DNA of 54,800 nt from Actinomycetota bacterium (GCA_016870835.1 VGAG01000004.1:1-54800), one strand, 5' to 3'. Counted from the stretch's first letter, positions 29,621-41,905 are shown. Translations and numbers: made by a program. Notes: generated from the sequence alone by a model not told the origin.

Positions 29621-30728
29621 CCTTTATTTAGAACTATTTCTACCCGTTGGAATTCCTTTAGCTCGGAGTAGCCACAAGTTGCCATTGCCCTACGAAGTGC
29701 GCCAAATAGATTCATAGTCCCATCGGCAGAGTGCGATGGTCCGATGAGAATCTCTTCGAGTGATCCACTAGTTCCAACATGAACACGTGTTCCACGTGGA
29801 AGTTCTGCATGATGGGCTTCGCTACCCCAATGCCATCCTCTTCCGGGAGACTCTTCTGCTCTAGCAAGAGGCGAGCCGAGCATTACGGCATCTGCGCCAC
29901 AAGCAATCGCTTTTGCGATGTCCCCGCTCTTACCAATTGATCCATCTGCAATTACATGGACATATCTGCCACCAGACTCATCTAGGTATTGGCGCCTCGC
30001 AGCGGCTACATCAGCAACGGCAGTTGCCATCGGAACTGAAATTCCTAGTACTTGACGAGTTGTATGTGCAGCGCCACCACCAAAACCAACTAGGACTCCC
30101 GCTGCTCCGGCGCGCATTAGATGAAGGGCGCTTGAAGTCGTCGCGCAGCCACCAACAATTACTGGGACATCAAGATCGTAAATAAATTCTTTCAAATTTA
30201 GAGGTTCGGTTTTTGTCGAAACATGTTCGGCGCTAACGGTAGTTCCACGGATTACAAATAAATCAACGCCGGCATCGACAACTGCTTTATGAAATTCTGC
30301 GGTGCGTTGCGGTGAGAGAGCGCCCGCTACGGTAACTCCGGCCGCTCTAATCTCAGCAATCCGCTGCTTGATTAGCTCAGGTCGGATCGGGGCTTTATAA
30401 AGCTCCTGCATCCTCGCAGTTACTTGCTCGTTAGGAATTGAAGAGATCTCGCCTAATTGAATCTTGGGGTTCTCATAACGAGTCCATAAGCCCTCAAGAT
30501 TTAAAATTCCAAGTCCGCCAAGTTTCCCAATCGCAATCGCGGTTTCAGGCGAGACGACTGAGTCCATCGGAGCTGCAAGAAGTGGGAGTTCAAAGCGGTA
30601 GGCATCGATCTGCCAATTGAGCGAGACTTCTTGTGGCTCTCGGGTCCTTCTCGAAGGCACGATTGATACGTCATCAAATGAGTATGCGTCCCGGGCTCTC
30701 TTACCCTCTGAAATCTCAATATCTACCA

Positions 30729-30729
<1 letters not shown>
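29617..30729 (-). CDS. guaB3: GuaB3-family IMP dehydrogenase-like protein
   Basis: 370 aa; [51 protein letters not shown]; no CBS module. Confidence 0.9.
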
Positions 30730-31862
<1,133 letters not shown>

Positions 31863-31875
31863 ATGGGTAGTGTCT

Positions 31876-32829
31876 TTAGGCTCCAACTGCCCGCAGGATC
31901 TCCTCGCATGCCTCGACCAAATCCTCAACATGGATTGCAGGTTTCGGAATTGAATCTCCCCAACCTGGGCCACCAACAACGATTCGCGGGGCGGGGCGAA
32001 CATTTGGAAGCTGATCTAGTACCGCCAAGTCACCATTCTTGTTTAGTTGCGCCCATAGGAAAACTGCTGGAGGCGCAGAGCGCTTTACAACTGCGCTGAT
32101 TGCTTCAACAGGAGTACGAGCGCCAAGGAATTGAGTTTGAATTTTCCGCTCCGAGAGAGCTGCCGACAATGCATAGAGCGCAAGTGAGTGCATCTCCTCT
32201 CCGATACATGCAAGTAGAACAGGGCGAGAATTTATTGGATCTACAACATTGGAGTTCCACTCTTGCATCAATCGCTTAATGATTTCACTAACCATGTGCT
32301 CAGTTTCGATTCCGGTTCCAGAATCCGCCCACTCTTCGCCAATTAGGACCAACACCGGGGCAATGACTTCATTCCAAGTATTCGCCACCCCCCGCATCTG
32401 CATCTCAGATCGAAGAACTTCTTCAACAAAACTCTTGTCATATGCTCGAGCGGCCCGCATCACAGCCTTAACTAACTCTTCGCGAATTGTTACCTCTTTA
32501 TTCAAGGTATCTGAGATGAGTTGAGCTGAGCTCACGCCATCAAAATCAAGGGCTCTTCGAGCAGCTTCCGCAGGCGATACACCTGAGATTACTAATTTGC
32601 GCATCAAAGTGAGGCGGGCGAGATCAAGGGAGTTATAGCGACGATGTTCACCTGTGCTGTGATCGCTTGGACCAAGGCCATAGCGACGGTCCCAAGTCCG
32701 AAGTGTGGCCGGCGCCACACCCAATCTTCGAGCCACTGCGGCAACAGTGAGGTTCTCTACCGGATCCACTATTTGGGAGCTCTCTGAGAACTTTCTCGCC
32801 ACTGGGCAATGGTGGAGGTATCTCGCCAC
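31876..32829 (-). CDS. MerR-family regulator with C-terminal cobalamin-binding-like domain (CarH-like)
   Basis: VAAVARRLGVAPATLRTWDRRYGLGPS HTH; W-x9-EH (WADSGTGIETEH) and GEEMHSLAL motifs. Start codon uncertain (32829 or GTG 32769). Confidence 0.85.
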   Translation of the reverse strand: MARYLHHCPVARKFSESSQIVDPVENLTVAAVARRLGVAPATLRTWDRRYGLGPSDHSTGEHRRYNSLDLARLTLMRKLVISGVSPAEAARRALDFDGVSSAQLISDTLNKEVTIREELVKAVMRAARAYDKSFVEEVLRSEMQMRGVANTWNEVIAPVLVLIGEEWADSGTGIETEHMVSEIIKRLMQEWNSNVVDPINSRPVLLACIGEEMHSLALYALSAALSERKIQTQFLGARTPVEAISAVVKRSAPPAVFLWAQLNKNGDLAVLDQLPNVRPAPRIVVGGPGWGDSIPKPAIHVEDLVEACEEILRAVGA

Positions 32830-32853
32830 GCCCGCATCTTGAAATGGGGGTAC

Positions 32854-32882
32854 TTGAACAACTTACGGCGCGATTGTATACT
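32854..32882 (+). promoter_or_regulatory. Promoter of whiB: TTGAAC-17-TATACT, 6 nt from ATG (leaderless)
   Basis: TTGAAC 32854-32859, TATACT 32877-32882, ATG 32889. Confidence 0.7.
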
Positions 32883-32888
32883 CCGCGC

Positions 32889-33191
32889 ATGTCCGAAACG
32901 ACTCGCTTACCGAAGCCGGTAGAAGCAAACTGGGAGTGGCAGTATGAGGGTGCTTGCCGTTCCCTTCCAACTGAGATGTTCTTTCATCCAGATGGCGAGC
33001 GCGGCCCCCGCCGCAAGGCTCGTGAAGATGCTGCGAAAGCTGTTTGTGCAAGCTGTCCTGTAATTGCCCAATGTCGAGCGCATGCCTTAGCTGCGCAAGA
33101 GCCATACGGAATTTGGGGCGGATTAACTGAAGAAGAGCGTCTCGAGATCATCAGCAAAGCGCAACGTTTATCACGCGTCTTTACTGCGTAA
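32889..33191 (+). CDS. whiB: WhiB-family Fe-S regulator (WhiB3/WhiD-like)
   Basis: ACRSLP...CASCPVIAQCRAHAL...EPYGIWGGLTEEER; position near groSL and guaB. Confidence 0.92.
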   Translation: MSETTRLPKPVEANWEWQYEGACRSLPTEMFFHPDGERGPRRKAREDAAKAVCASCPVIAQCRAHALAAQEPYGIWGGLTEEERLEIISKAQRLSRVFTA

Positions 33192-33209
33192 ATCTCCTCC
33201 TTTCCATCT

Positions 33210-33240
33210 AACGCCTCCGAGCTCATCACTCGGGGGCGTT
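33210..33240. terminator. Bidirectional terminator between whiB and terC
   Basis: AACGCCTCCGAG-ctcatca-CTCGGGGGCGTT (one G-U pair). Confidence 0.75.
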
Positions 33241-34153
33241 ATTCCTTTATTGCCTGATTCGCTCTCAAGCTAATGACAGTTGTGGCAGCAAGTGCAGAGA
33301 TTATGACTCCCAAAGAAACGGTTATAGGAATCTCTGGAATCTTGAACCCTGCAATATCGTGAATTCCAATTCCATGTAGCGCTTCAATAATTAACTTAAC
33401 GCCAATAAAGCCAAGCACAATGGAGAGTCCTTTAGATAAATAAATCAACTTCTTAAGAAGAATTCCGACTAAGAAGTAGAGTTGCCTTAGCCCCATTAAA
33501 GCAAATGCATTTGCCATAAAGACAATATAAGGGTCTCGTGTTAATCCAAAAATTGCTGGAATTGAATCTAGCGCGAAGAGAAGATCTGTAGTGCCAACTG
33601 CTACAAGCGCGATAGTAATGGTTGAGTAGCCGCGCTTACGTAGCGATTTGATTATGCGATTTTCTTGCCATTCATCTTCTTCCGGATCTTCCGTTACTAA
33701 CTTGTACGCAGTCCAGAGAAGTATTGCGCCAAAGAGGAAAAAAATTGCCACAAAGCGCTCGACTACCGCAGCTCCAATAATTATGAAAAATCCACGCATT
33801 ACAAGCGCCATAATAATTCCAAGAAGTAGTACTAATTGCTCTTTCTGTTTCTCAACTTTTAAACGGGTGAGAATTATCAAGAAGACAAAAAGATTATCTA
33901 CGGATAAGGAATACTCGGTTATCCATCCCGCAAAAAATTCTCCACTTGCTTTAGGACTATCCCAGCTACGCATTGAAATTCCGAAAATTATCGCTGAACT
34001 AACGTAAATTACTGTCCAGGTAGCCGCCTCCCGAAACGAGGTTAAAGAGTTCCTGCGATACCAAGCCCAGGCTAAATCCAAGAGTATGACCAGGCTTACG
34101 ATGCCCAGAGTTATAAACCAGACTGTAGTTGAGACGTTTCCACTTTCAGACAT
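33239..34153 (-). CDS. TerC/Alx-family integral membrane protein
   Basis: 304 aa; LSVDNLFVFLIILTRL, LLFALDSIPAIFGLTRDPYIVFMANAFALMGLRQLYF. Confidence 0.93.
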   Translation of the reverse strand: MSESGNVSTTVWFITLGIVSLVILLDLAWAWYRRNSLTSFREAATWTVIYVSSAIIFGISMRSWDSPKASGEFFAGWITEYSLSVDNLFVFLIILTRLKVEKQKEQLVLLLGIIMALVMRGFFIIIGAAVVERFVAIFFLFGAILLWTAYKLVTEDPEEDEWQENRIIKSLRKRGYSTITIALVAVGTTDLLFALDSIPAIFGLTRDPYIVFMANAFALMGLRQLYFLVGILLKKLIYLSKGLSIVLGFIGVKLIIEALHGIGIHDIAGFKIPEIPITVSLGVIISALAATTVISLRANQAIKE

Positions 34154-34159
34154 TGTGCG

Positions 34160-34165
34160 AGTGTA
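34160..34165 (-). promoter_or_regulatory. Putative leaderless -10 (TACACT) 6 nt upstream of terC ATG
   Basis: Reverse complement of AGTGTA 34160-34165; no Shine-Dalgarno. Confidence 0.45.
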
Positions 34166-34228
34166 ATGAGAGAGGGCCCCGATTTACTCAGAGCCCCCTC
34201 AGATTATTAATCTACTTCTCTCTGATAA

Positions 34229-35869
<1,641 letters not shown>

Positions 35870-35881
35870 TTATCGTCTCGA

Positions 35882-36175
35882 TTACTTCGCAATTACGGCC
35901 AAGATGTCGCGAGCCGAGAGGACTAGGTATTCCTCGCCGCCATGCTTAATCTCTGTTCCGCCGTATTTGCTGTAGAGAACTACATCGCCAACTTTGATAT
36001 CCATTGGAACGCGAACTCCATCATCGAATCGACCTGGGCCGACTGCGACAACTGTTCCTTCCTGTGGCTTTTCTTTAGCGGTATCTGGGATAACGAGACC
36101 TGATGCGGTCTTCTCTTCTGCTTCGCTGATCTTTATGACGATTCGATCTTCTAGTGGCTTAATGGCAATGGCCAT
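35882..36175 (-). CDS. groS: Co-chaperonin GroES
   Basis: 97 aa; [45 protein letters not shown]. Confidence 0.97.
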   Translation of the reverse strand: MAIAIKPLEDRIVIKISEAEEKTASGLVIPDTAKEKPQEGTVVAVGPGRFDDGVRVPMDIKVGDVVLYSKYGGTEIKHGGEEYLVLSARDILAVIAK

Positions 36176-36227
36176 CGGTGTAGCTCCTTCGTATCTAGTC
36201 TCTGTACTTTTTTAAGGTTCGGATGAA

Positions 36228-36254
36228 TTATCACTCTCACCCGGCGAGTGCTAA
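36228..36254 (-). promoter_or_regulatory. CIRCE element (HrcA operator) upstream of groS
   Basis: Minus strand TTAGCACTC-N9-GAGTGATAA, one mismatch to TTAGCACTC-N9-GAGTGCTAA. Confidence 0.9.
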
Positions 36255-36255
36255 C

Positions 36256-36390
36256 GCCAAGCCTATGGGGAGGTATTCCCGACCTCAAATCAGCCTCTGG
36301 CTTGGCCTGATTTCAAGTGGGGAGCCGTGAGCGAACGTTGTCGGAGCGCAGCGGAGACGGTTCGCGGCGGCGACCCCGAGAAATCAGGCC
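36256..36390. other. Densely structured tsaD-groS intergenic region with nested and competing inverted repeats
   Basis: GCCAAGCC 36256-36263 / GGCTTGGC 36299-36306; GGCCTGATTTC 36304-36314 / GAAATCAGGCC 36380-36390; AAATCAG 36287-36293 competes for the middle arm; GCGAAC / GTTCGC inside. Confidence 0.6.
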
Positions 36391-37418
36391 CAAAGAGGCT
36401 GTGTGGGCGGAGTATCTGATGCGGCAGCAATCCCAAGGCTTGAGGGGGCAAGGCCCTTTGAGAGAGCTAGTGAGCCGAGCGCAGCAACCATCGCCCCATT
36501 ATCGGTACATAGGGCTGGCGGGGGCGTGCGAAGTTCAATCCCAGCGGCCTTACAGCGGGTAGCGGCAAGTTCCCTAAGTCGAGAGTTAGCAGCAACTCCC
36601 CCGGCGATTATTAGGGAATCGATTCCCGTATCTACACAGGCCTTAATTGATTTGATAAGTAATACATCAACGACGGCTTCTTGAAATGATGCCGCAACAT
36701 CAGCTCGCTTGTAATTTGAATTAGCAGTTAAGTATCGCGAGACCGCGGTCTTTAGCCCGGAAAAAGAAAAGTCAAAAGCATGTTCCGCCATATCTTTTGG
36801 AAGTGAAAGTCCTCTCGGGAAGTTAATTGCCTCTCGATCTCCACCCTTCGCTTCGCTATCAATGATTGGGCCTCCGGGAAAACCTAATCCAAGGACACGA
36901 GCTATCTTGTCAAAAGCTTCTCCAGCTGCATCATCAAGAGTTTGGCCAAGGCTTTCGATTTCTGAAGCTAGATCACTAACTTTCAAGATTGAAGAGTGAC
37001 CGCCGCTAACAAGTAATGCGATGCTGGGACGAAACTCTTGGGTGTGAGTAAGTAAATCCACCGCTACATGAGAAGCTAGATGATTAACTCCATAAAGCGG
37101 TTTATCAAGGGCTAGAGCGAGTGCATTAGCTGAAGAGACTCCAACTAAAAGCGCGCCAACAAGTCCAGGTCCTGCTGTTACGGCAATGGCATCGAGATCG
37201 CTTAATTCAATCTTGCTCTCTTGCAAAGCGCGCATGATTGTGGGCTGCATTGCCTCCAAGTGGGCACGCGATGCTACTTCGGGTACGACTCCACCGAAGC
37301 GAGCATGCTCTTCGACACTTGATGCAATTACATTTGCAAGTAACTTTCGACCGCGAACGACTCCGACCGCGGTTTCATCACAGGAAGTCTCAATTCCAAG
37401 AACAAGGGGTTCAGACAT
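36384..37418 (-). CDS. tsaD: tRNA N6-threonylcarbamoyladenosine transferase TsaD
   Basis: [39 protein letters not shown]. Confidence 0.97.
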   Translation of the reverse strand: MSEPLVLGIETSCDETAVGVVRGRKLLANVIASSVEEHARFGGVVPEVASRAHLEAMQPTIMRALQESKIELSDLDAIAVTAGPGLVGALLVGVSSANALALALDKPLYGVNHLASHVAVDLLTHTQEFRPSIALLVSGGHSSILKVSDLASEIESLGQTLDDAAGEAFDKIARVLGLGFPGGPIIDSEAKGGDREAINFPRGLSLPKDMAEHAFDFSFSGLKTAVSRYLTANSNYKRADVAASFQEAVVDVLLIKSIKACVDTGIDSLIIAGGVAANSRLRELAATRCKAAGIELRTPPPALCTDNGAMVAALGSLALSKGLAPSSLGIAAASDTPPTQPLWA

Positions 37419-37863
37419 GCTTCACCTCTTTACGCATGATTAAGGCATGAATCCCAGTTGCGTAGTAGTTATCTCTTCGAGAAATGATTTTGTAACCGCG
37501 CTGTTCGTAGAGTGGCTGGGCCTCGGTATTGCCCTCACGGATCTCAAGCATTAGAGCAACAACGCCCTTTTCAAGGGCCCACGCTTCAAGCTCATCGAGT
37601 AAGTGGGATGCGATTCCTTGTTTACGGTGTGAAGGAATGACCGCGATGTTGTGCATATCTGCAACATCTCCGGCAAGTGCGACTCCTGCGTAGCCCACAA
37701 TTTTTCCATTCTCAAGTGCCACCAAATATTTTCGTGACTTAGGTACACCGGAAAGTTCTTCCCGAAACTGTGCAGCGCTCCATGGAGACTCAGGGAAAAC
37801 TTCTTTTTCAATTCCAACTAAGGCTGGGACATCAAAGGTGGACATTTCTCTATAGGAAATCAT
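37411..37863 (-). CDS. rimI: Ribosomal protein S18-alanine N-acetyltransferase
   Basis: GNAT fold [37 protein letters not shown]; within tsa operon. Confidence 0.92.
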   Translation of the reverse strand: MISYREMSTFDVPALVGIEKEVFPESPWSAAQFREELSGVPKSRKYLVALENGKIVGYAGVALAGDVADMHNIAVIPSHRKQGIASHLLDELEAWALEKGVVALMLEIREGNTEAQPLYEQRGYKIISRRDNYYATGIHALIMRKEVKHV

Positions 37864-38417
37864 TTGCGCTCGCTTGTCGGAACGGCATCTGGACGCCTTA
37901 GATAGAGCGGGCTTGAGACTGGTGAACTCTTTGACTTTACGAGGAGTAGATGTGGCGAGGGATAAACAGGTTCAGTAAATCCAAAACCAAACTTCGCCTC
38001 ACTTCGTTTTACTAACTCCTCTACTTTGGAAACAAAGGGTCCCTCTACCCTCGAGCCAGATTTGTAATGTGCCCAATAAATTTCCTTTCTGCGGGCATCG
38101 GTGGCAACGATGTAGTTTTCGCTATCAATATCAATTCCATCTAACGAGCAGACTCCTATGCAAGGAATTCCTCTAGCAAGTGCAAAACTCTCTGCAAAAA
38201 CAATTCCTACTCTCAAGCCCGTGAACGGACCAGGTCCCATTCCAACTACGACTTGATTTATTGCGCTTTCGACCTCGAGAGCAGATGCGACCATTTTTGG
38301 AAGCGCTTCTGCATGTTCGGTAGCGCCATCATGTTGCGAAGTAAATAAAAGTTCACTTTCACTAAAGAGTGCACAACTTGTCCTTGTGGTTGAAGTATCA
38401 ATTACAAGCGTATTCAT
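37860..38417 (-). CDS. tsaB: tRNA threonylcarbamoyladenosine biosynthesis protein TsaB
   Basis: LVIDTSTTRTSCAL, VVGMGPGPFTGLRVG. Confidence 0.94.
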   Translation of the reverse strand: MNTLVIDTSTTRTSCALFSESELLFTSQHDGATEHAEALPKMVASALEVESAINQVVVGMGPGPFTGLRVGIVFAESFALARGIPCIGVCSLDGIDIDSENYIVATDARRKEIYWAHYKSGSRVEGPFVSKVEELVKRSEAKFGFGFTEPVYPSPHLLLVKSKSSPVSSPLYLRRPDAVPTSERK

Positions 38418-38860
38418 AGTTCAAATCCCAACCAGCGAGCACCGTGAGGGTAAGAAGTAACTTCGCGCTCATCCTCGCCTGACGCAAAGCTGATTTCAAT
38501 CTCTAGAAAATCTTCTCCGAATCTCTCCCCTACTTGCCCGCCCCACTCAATAACAGTTATTGCATCTTCTCGTCCCGTATCTAGATCCAAAACATCAAAC
38601 TCAAATTTGGAATTTGGGCTCGCAAGAAGACGATAGGCATCTACATGGATAAGAGGGATTACGCCTTTATGAACTCTTGAAATTACAAAAGTGGGCGAAG
38701 TTATTCCCTTTATTCCAAGGAATTCTCCAATACCTTGAGTAAGCGCCGTCTTTCCTGCCCCGAGCGGGCCAGATAAAAGAACAATATCTCCGGCTTTGAG
38801 TCTTGCTGCCAACTTCTTTCCCAGTTCGCGCATCGCATCGACAGAGCTCACATTGCGCAT
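38414..38860 (-). CDS. tsaE: tRNA threonylcarbamoyladenosine biosynthesis ATPase TsaE
   Basis: LLSGPLGAGKTALTQGIGEFLGI, SPTFVI. Confidence 0.94.
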   Translation of the reverse strand: MRNVSSVDAMRELGKKLAARLKAGDIVLLSGPLGAGKTALTQGIGEFLGIKGITSPTFVISRVHKGVIPLIHVDAYRLLASPNSKFEFDVLDLDTGREDAITVIEWGGQVGERFGEDFLEIEISFASGEDEREVTSYPHGARWLGFEL

Positions 38861-38866
38861 TTGATA

Positions 38867-38872
38867 AGGCTA
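38867..38872 (-). promoter_or_regulatory. Putative leaderless -10 (TAGCCT) 6 nt upstream of tsaE ATG
   Basis: Reverse complement of AGGCTA 38867-38872; downstream of a terminator-like hairpin, so an own promoter is needed. Confidence 0.4.
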
Positions 38873-38886
38873 TCTAAGAAATGAAG

Positions 38887-38910
38887 CGGGGCCCGGTTTC
38901 CCGAGCCCCG
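38887..38910 (-). terminator. Terminator-like hairpin between hydrolase gene and tsaE
   Basis: CGGGGCCCGG-ttt-CCCGAGCCCCG, one internal mismatch, no long U tract. Confidence 0.5.
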
Positions 38911-38929
38911 TACACTTATTACTAACTAA

Positions 38930-40555
38930 TCAACCACCTAGGCCCTTCAGCCTCGCAGCTGCATAACCTCTATCAAAGGTCATGTTTCCAGCTTTACGAA
39001 GTTTTGTAAGAAGTGCTCCACCGGACAAGTTCTTTCCGTTGACGGCGGCATAAGCGAGCATGTCAGCAATTGCTAGATGCTGCGCGACCGTGAAGTTACA
39101 GTGGTTAGTTCCCGTTGCTGCTGGAACCGTGGTATCCGGAGATCCAGCGGCAGTGAACTTGGTGTACTTCTCTGGTGGAAAGTTCCACAATACCAACTGA
39201 TTGTTTGCTGGTCTTGTGCGAATTCCTGCCTTCTTGTTTGCGGCCCACTTCTCAGACCAGTAAGCAGCATACTTGTCTGCGACAGACTGTTGATTTCCAG
39301 CTGTTGTTACCGGATCAGCAGTTCCTGTGAAAAGAATTGTTGGAATCTCAACCTTTCCGCTATGGCCTGTCAGTGTCGCCAACTTCGCAACCGCAGCAGG
39401 ATTTGCCTTGGCGCGTGGTGATGCTGCAAGTACGCTTAATAATCCACCGATACCAGAAACACCTGATAGCGCGGAGCTCCAGATGAACTGTTCTTCTGCG
39501 ACTCGAGCCGCATAATTTGTTGCGGTGTTATCAAAGATTGCACCGCCAGCTTGTAGCTCAAGATCATGCGTCGCTAGAACTGCAAGGGCTGCAGCGTTAG
39601 CGACATTTTCAAGAGCAGCAAGTGCTGGATTAATCGCGAGTTGGAATGAAAGTGCGCTTGTTGCAGGAATTCCTGGGGGCGCAGATGTTGAATCGAAGTG
39701 CGCCGATTGCAACGGAACACCTGACATCAGGGCCACCATCACTAAAGCGCTTCGCGATGGAATCGCCTTAATTGCTGCAGGGACCTGTGAGGTAGCCGGC
39801 CAAGCAGGGGCGGATGCATTTGCACCGATTGCTGCTTGAAGTGAGCCGATAACTGTGAAGACCTTCACAAGATCACCCATCGCTTCGGCATAACCCGCTT
39901 GTCCCGCAGAATAGTTTCCACCCTTGATTGTTGGATCAAAGAATGTCTTTATTCCCCAGAGCGCATCTCCGGCCATCGTCATCAATGGTCCGATATCGCT
40001 AGCCATACAGAGTGGCGCAGCTGCGCTAACTAATTCCGGATGCTTTTCGGCAAGCGCCTGAGTAATAAAGCCGCCCAGGGAGTGGCCCCAAGCGACTACT
40101 TTTGTTGTCTTTGTGAATTGTTTTTTGAAGACACCAATCAACTCGACATTTGTCTTTATTGCGGAATCAGCATTCCAGCCTTGGCGCGCAAAGCCAGATC
40201 CCATTACTGCGTAACCCTTACCAAGAAGAGCTCCGATGATCTGTGCGTTTCCACCAGGTGCTGGCTCTGGCGTATTAGTGACTGTGTAACCACCATAGCC
40301 CGGGATTCCGGCTGGGACTGGAACATTGGGACGATACCCATGTGAATAAAGATAAACAGTTCCATTGAAATTAGCTGGAACCATCATCATGTAAGGAGCT
40401 GTATCTGATGTTGCTCCTAAGCATGTAGTTACAAAGTTAGCTGTTGTACAAGCTGGAGTTGCTTGAGCAACAGTAGGAATTGAAACTACCGTTAGTGACA
40501 ACATAGATGAAGCAGCAACAAGCGTTAGTGAACGCTTCAGTTTGAAGTTTCTCAT
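38930..40555 (-). CDS. Secreted alpha/beta hydrolase
   Basis: 541 aa; signal peptide; WGHSLGGFITQALAEKHPEL; LFTGTADPVTT; HCNFTVAQ near C-terminus. Confidence 0.85.
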   Translation of the reverse strand: MRNFKLKRSLTLVAASSMLSLTVVSIPTVAQATPACTTANFVTTCLGATSDTAPYMMMVPANFNGTVYLYSHGYRPNVPVPAGIPGYGGYTVTNTPEPAPGGNAQIIGALLGKGYAVMGSGFARQGWNADSAIKTNVELIGVFKKQFTKTTKVVAWGHSLGGFITQALAEKHPELVSAAAPLCMASDIGPLMTMAGDALWGIKTFFDPTIKGGNYSAGQAGYAEAMGDLVKVFTVIGSLQAAIGANASAPAWPATSQVPAAIKAIPSRSALVMVALMSGVPLQSAHFDSTSAPPGIPATSALSFQLAINPALAALENVANAAALAVLATHDLELQAGGAIFDNTATNYAARVAEEQFIWSSALSGVSGIGGLLSVLAASPRAKANPAAVAKLATLTGHSGKVEIPTILFTGTADPVTTAGNQQSVADKYAAYWSEKWAANKKAGIRTRPANNQLVLWNFPPEKYTKFTAAGSPDTTVPAATGTNHCNFTVAQHLAIADMLAYAAVNGKNLSGGALLTKLRKAGNMTFDRGYAAARLKGLGG

Positions 40556-41844
40556 GAGTTGTTTGGCAATCCTTTCGCTGGCATCGCTGGGCGCTTGAAG
40601 TTGGATTTAACAACTGGACCATTACCGCTATCCGTTGTATAGAGCATTACCGTTCCACCGAATGGCTTTCTATCACCGGTTGGACCCATAACCGCCATGT
40701 AGTAACCAGTATGGCCAACATTGCTGGTGCGTGAATAACCAAGAGGTGAGTAAGCAACCGATGCAAAGGTGGAACCCTTTGCTTCCATCGCGCGGATTAA
40801 TCCCCTACGGGTCAAGCTCGGTCCTGCTGCACGGAGAGCCTGAACTGTCATAAGACCTAGATTCATGCCCTGAAGTACATAGTCATCAAATGCAGCTTTG
40901 TTGTACTTGGTGTTGATCTCTTGGAACTGCTTCACATATTCATCAGTTAAGTCATTAGGTGAAGGGTTACCAGCAGGCGTTAGCGCGCCATTAAGTACTG
41001 CGACTGGAACGCCAAGTGCCTGGAGAGTCAATGGATCGGATCCGACTGAACCGAGGATCCATTGTGGTGCGTACTTAGCACCAGCAGCTACCGCGAGTAG
41101 AGGTGCGGTTGCTGAGGTAACACCGAAGAAGACGACTACTTGGGCGCTACCGGCTGCAAGCTGGGAGACCCAGGTCTGGGCGGTAGCTGCGCTCTGGGTA
41201 CCAGAGGTGTACGGAATAGATACATCGAATTTCACTCCTGCTGCCGTGAAGGCGCCAAGCGCGTCTATTCCAAACTCATCGTTCTGGTAAACAAGGCCAA
41301 GCTTCTTGCCTGCAAAGTTCTCTTTGAGGAACTGAGCAACAATCTTTGCTTCCATTGCGTACGAAGGAAGGATTGTGAATGAAGTTGGATAACTCTTCTT
41401 ATTTGCAAATCCACTAAATCCAGTATTTAGGAAAAGGCTTGGGATGCCTCGCCTCTGAAGGCCGACAGATTTATGAACTGCAGTGAAATTCGCAGTTCCG
41501 AGTGGTCCGACAAGTGCGAATACCTTGTCCTTAAGAATCAATTCATTTGTCTTAGCAATGGATAGCTGAGGAGAGTATTGGTCATCTTTCTGAATCAATT
41601 GAATCTTTCGACCATAAACACCGCCGTTATCGTTTACGTACTTGAAGTACGCATCCATGGCGTTGCCGATCTTGTTATAACCTGGCGAAGCAGCTCCCGT
41701 TAACGGAAGAGTTATTCCAAGTTTGATTGAGTTGGTGGTAACTCCCGTCTCGGCATGAGCTGGAAGCGTCGTTGCCAGCAGGCTGCCAGCAGCAAGCACC
41801 GCAGCCGCGAACCAAGTCCGCCTTCTACGAGTCTTTCTGATCAT
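40552..41844 (-). CDS. Branched-chain-amino-acid-type ABC transporter substrate-binding protein (LivK-like)
   Basis: 430 aa; LGITLPLTGAASPGYNKIGNAMDAYFKYVNDNGGVYGRKI. Confidence 0.9.
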   Translation of the reverse strand: MIRKTRRRRTWFAAAVLAAGSLLATTLPAHAETGVTTNSIKLGITLPLTGAASPGYNKIGNAMDAYFKYVNDNGGVYGRKIQLIQKDDQYSPQLSIAKTNELILKDKVFALVGPLGTANFTAVHKSVGLQRRGIPSLFLNTGFSGFANKKSYPTSFTILPSYAMEAKIVAQFLKENFAGKKLGLVYQNDEFGIDALGAFTAAGVKFDVSIPYTSGTQSAATAQTWVSQLAAGSAQVVVFFGVTSATAPLLAVAAGAKYAPQWILGSVGSDPLTLQALGVPVAVLNGALTPAGNPSPNDLTDEYVKQFQEINTKYNKAAFDDYVLQGMNLGLMTVQALRAAGPSLTRRGLIRAMEAKGSTFASVAYSPLGYSRTSNVGHTGYYMAVMGPTGDRKPFGGTVMLYTTDSGNGPVVKSNFKRPAMPAKGLPNNS

Positions 41845-41887
41845 TTTCTTCCTTCCATCGAGGGTCTAGCTGGTTTCCCACACTAGT

Positions 41888-41905
41888 GGTTACCTTTAAG
41901 TAACC
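41888..41905. other. Short hairpin GGTTAC-ctttaa-GTAACC between livM-like and substrate-binding protein genes
   Basis: Perfect 6-bp stem in the 63-bp gap. Confidence 0.35.
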
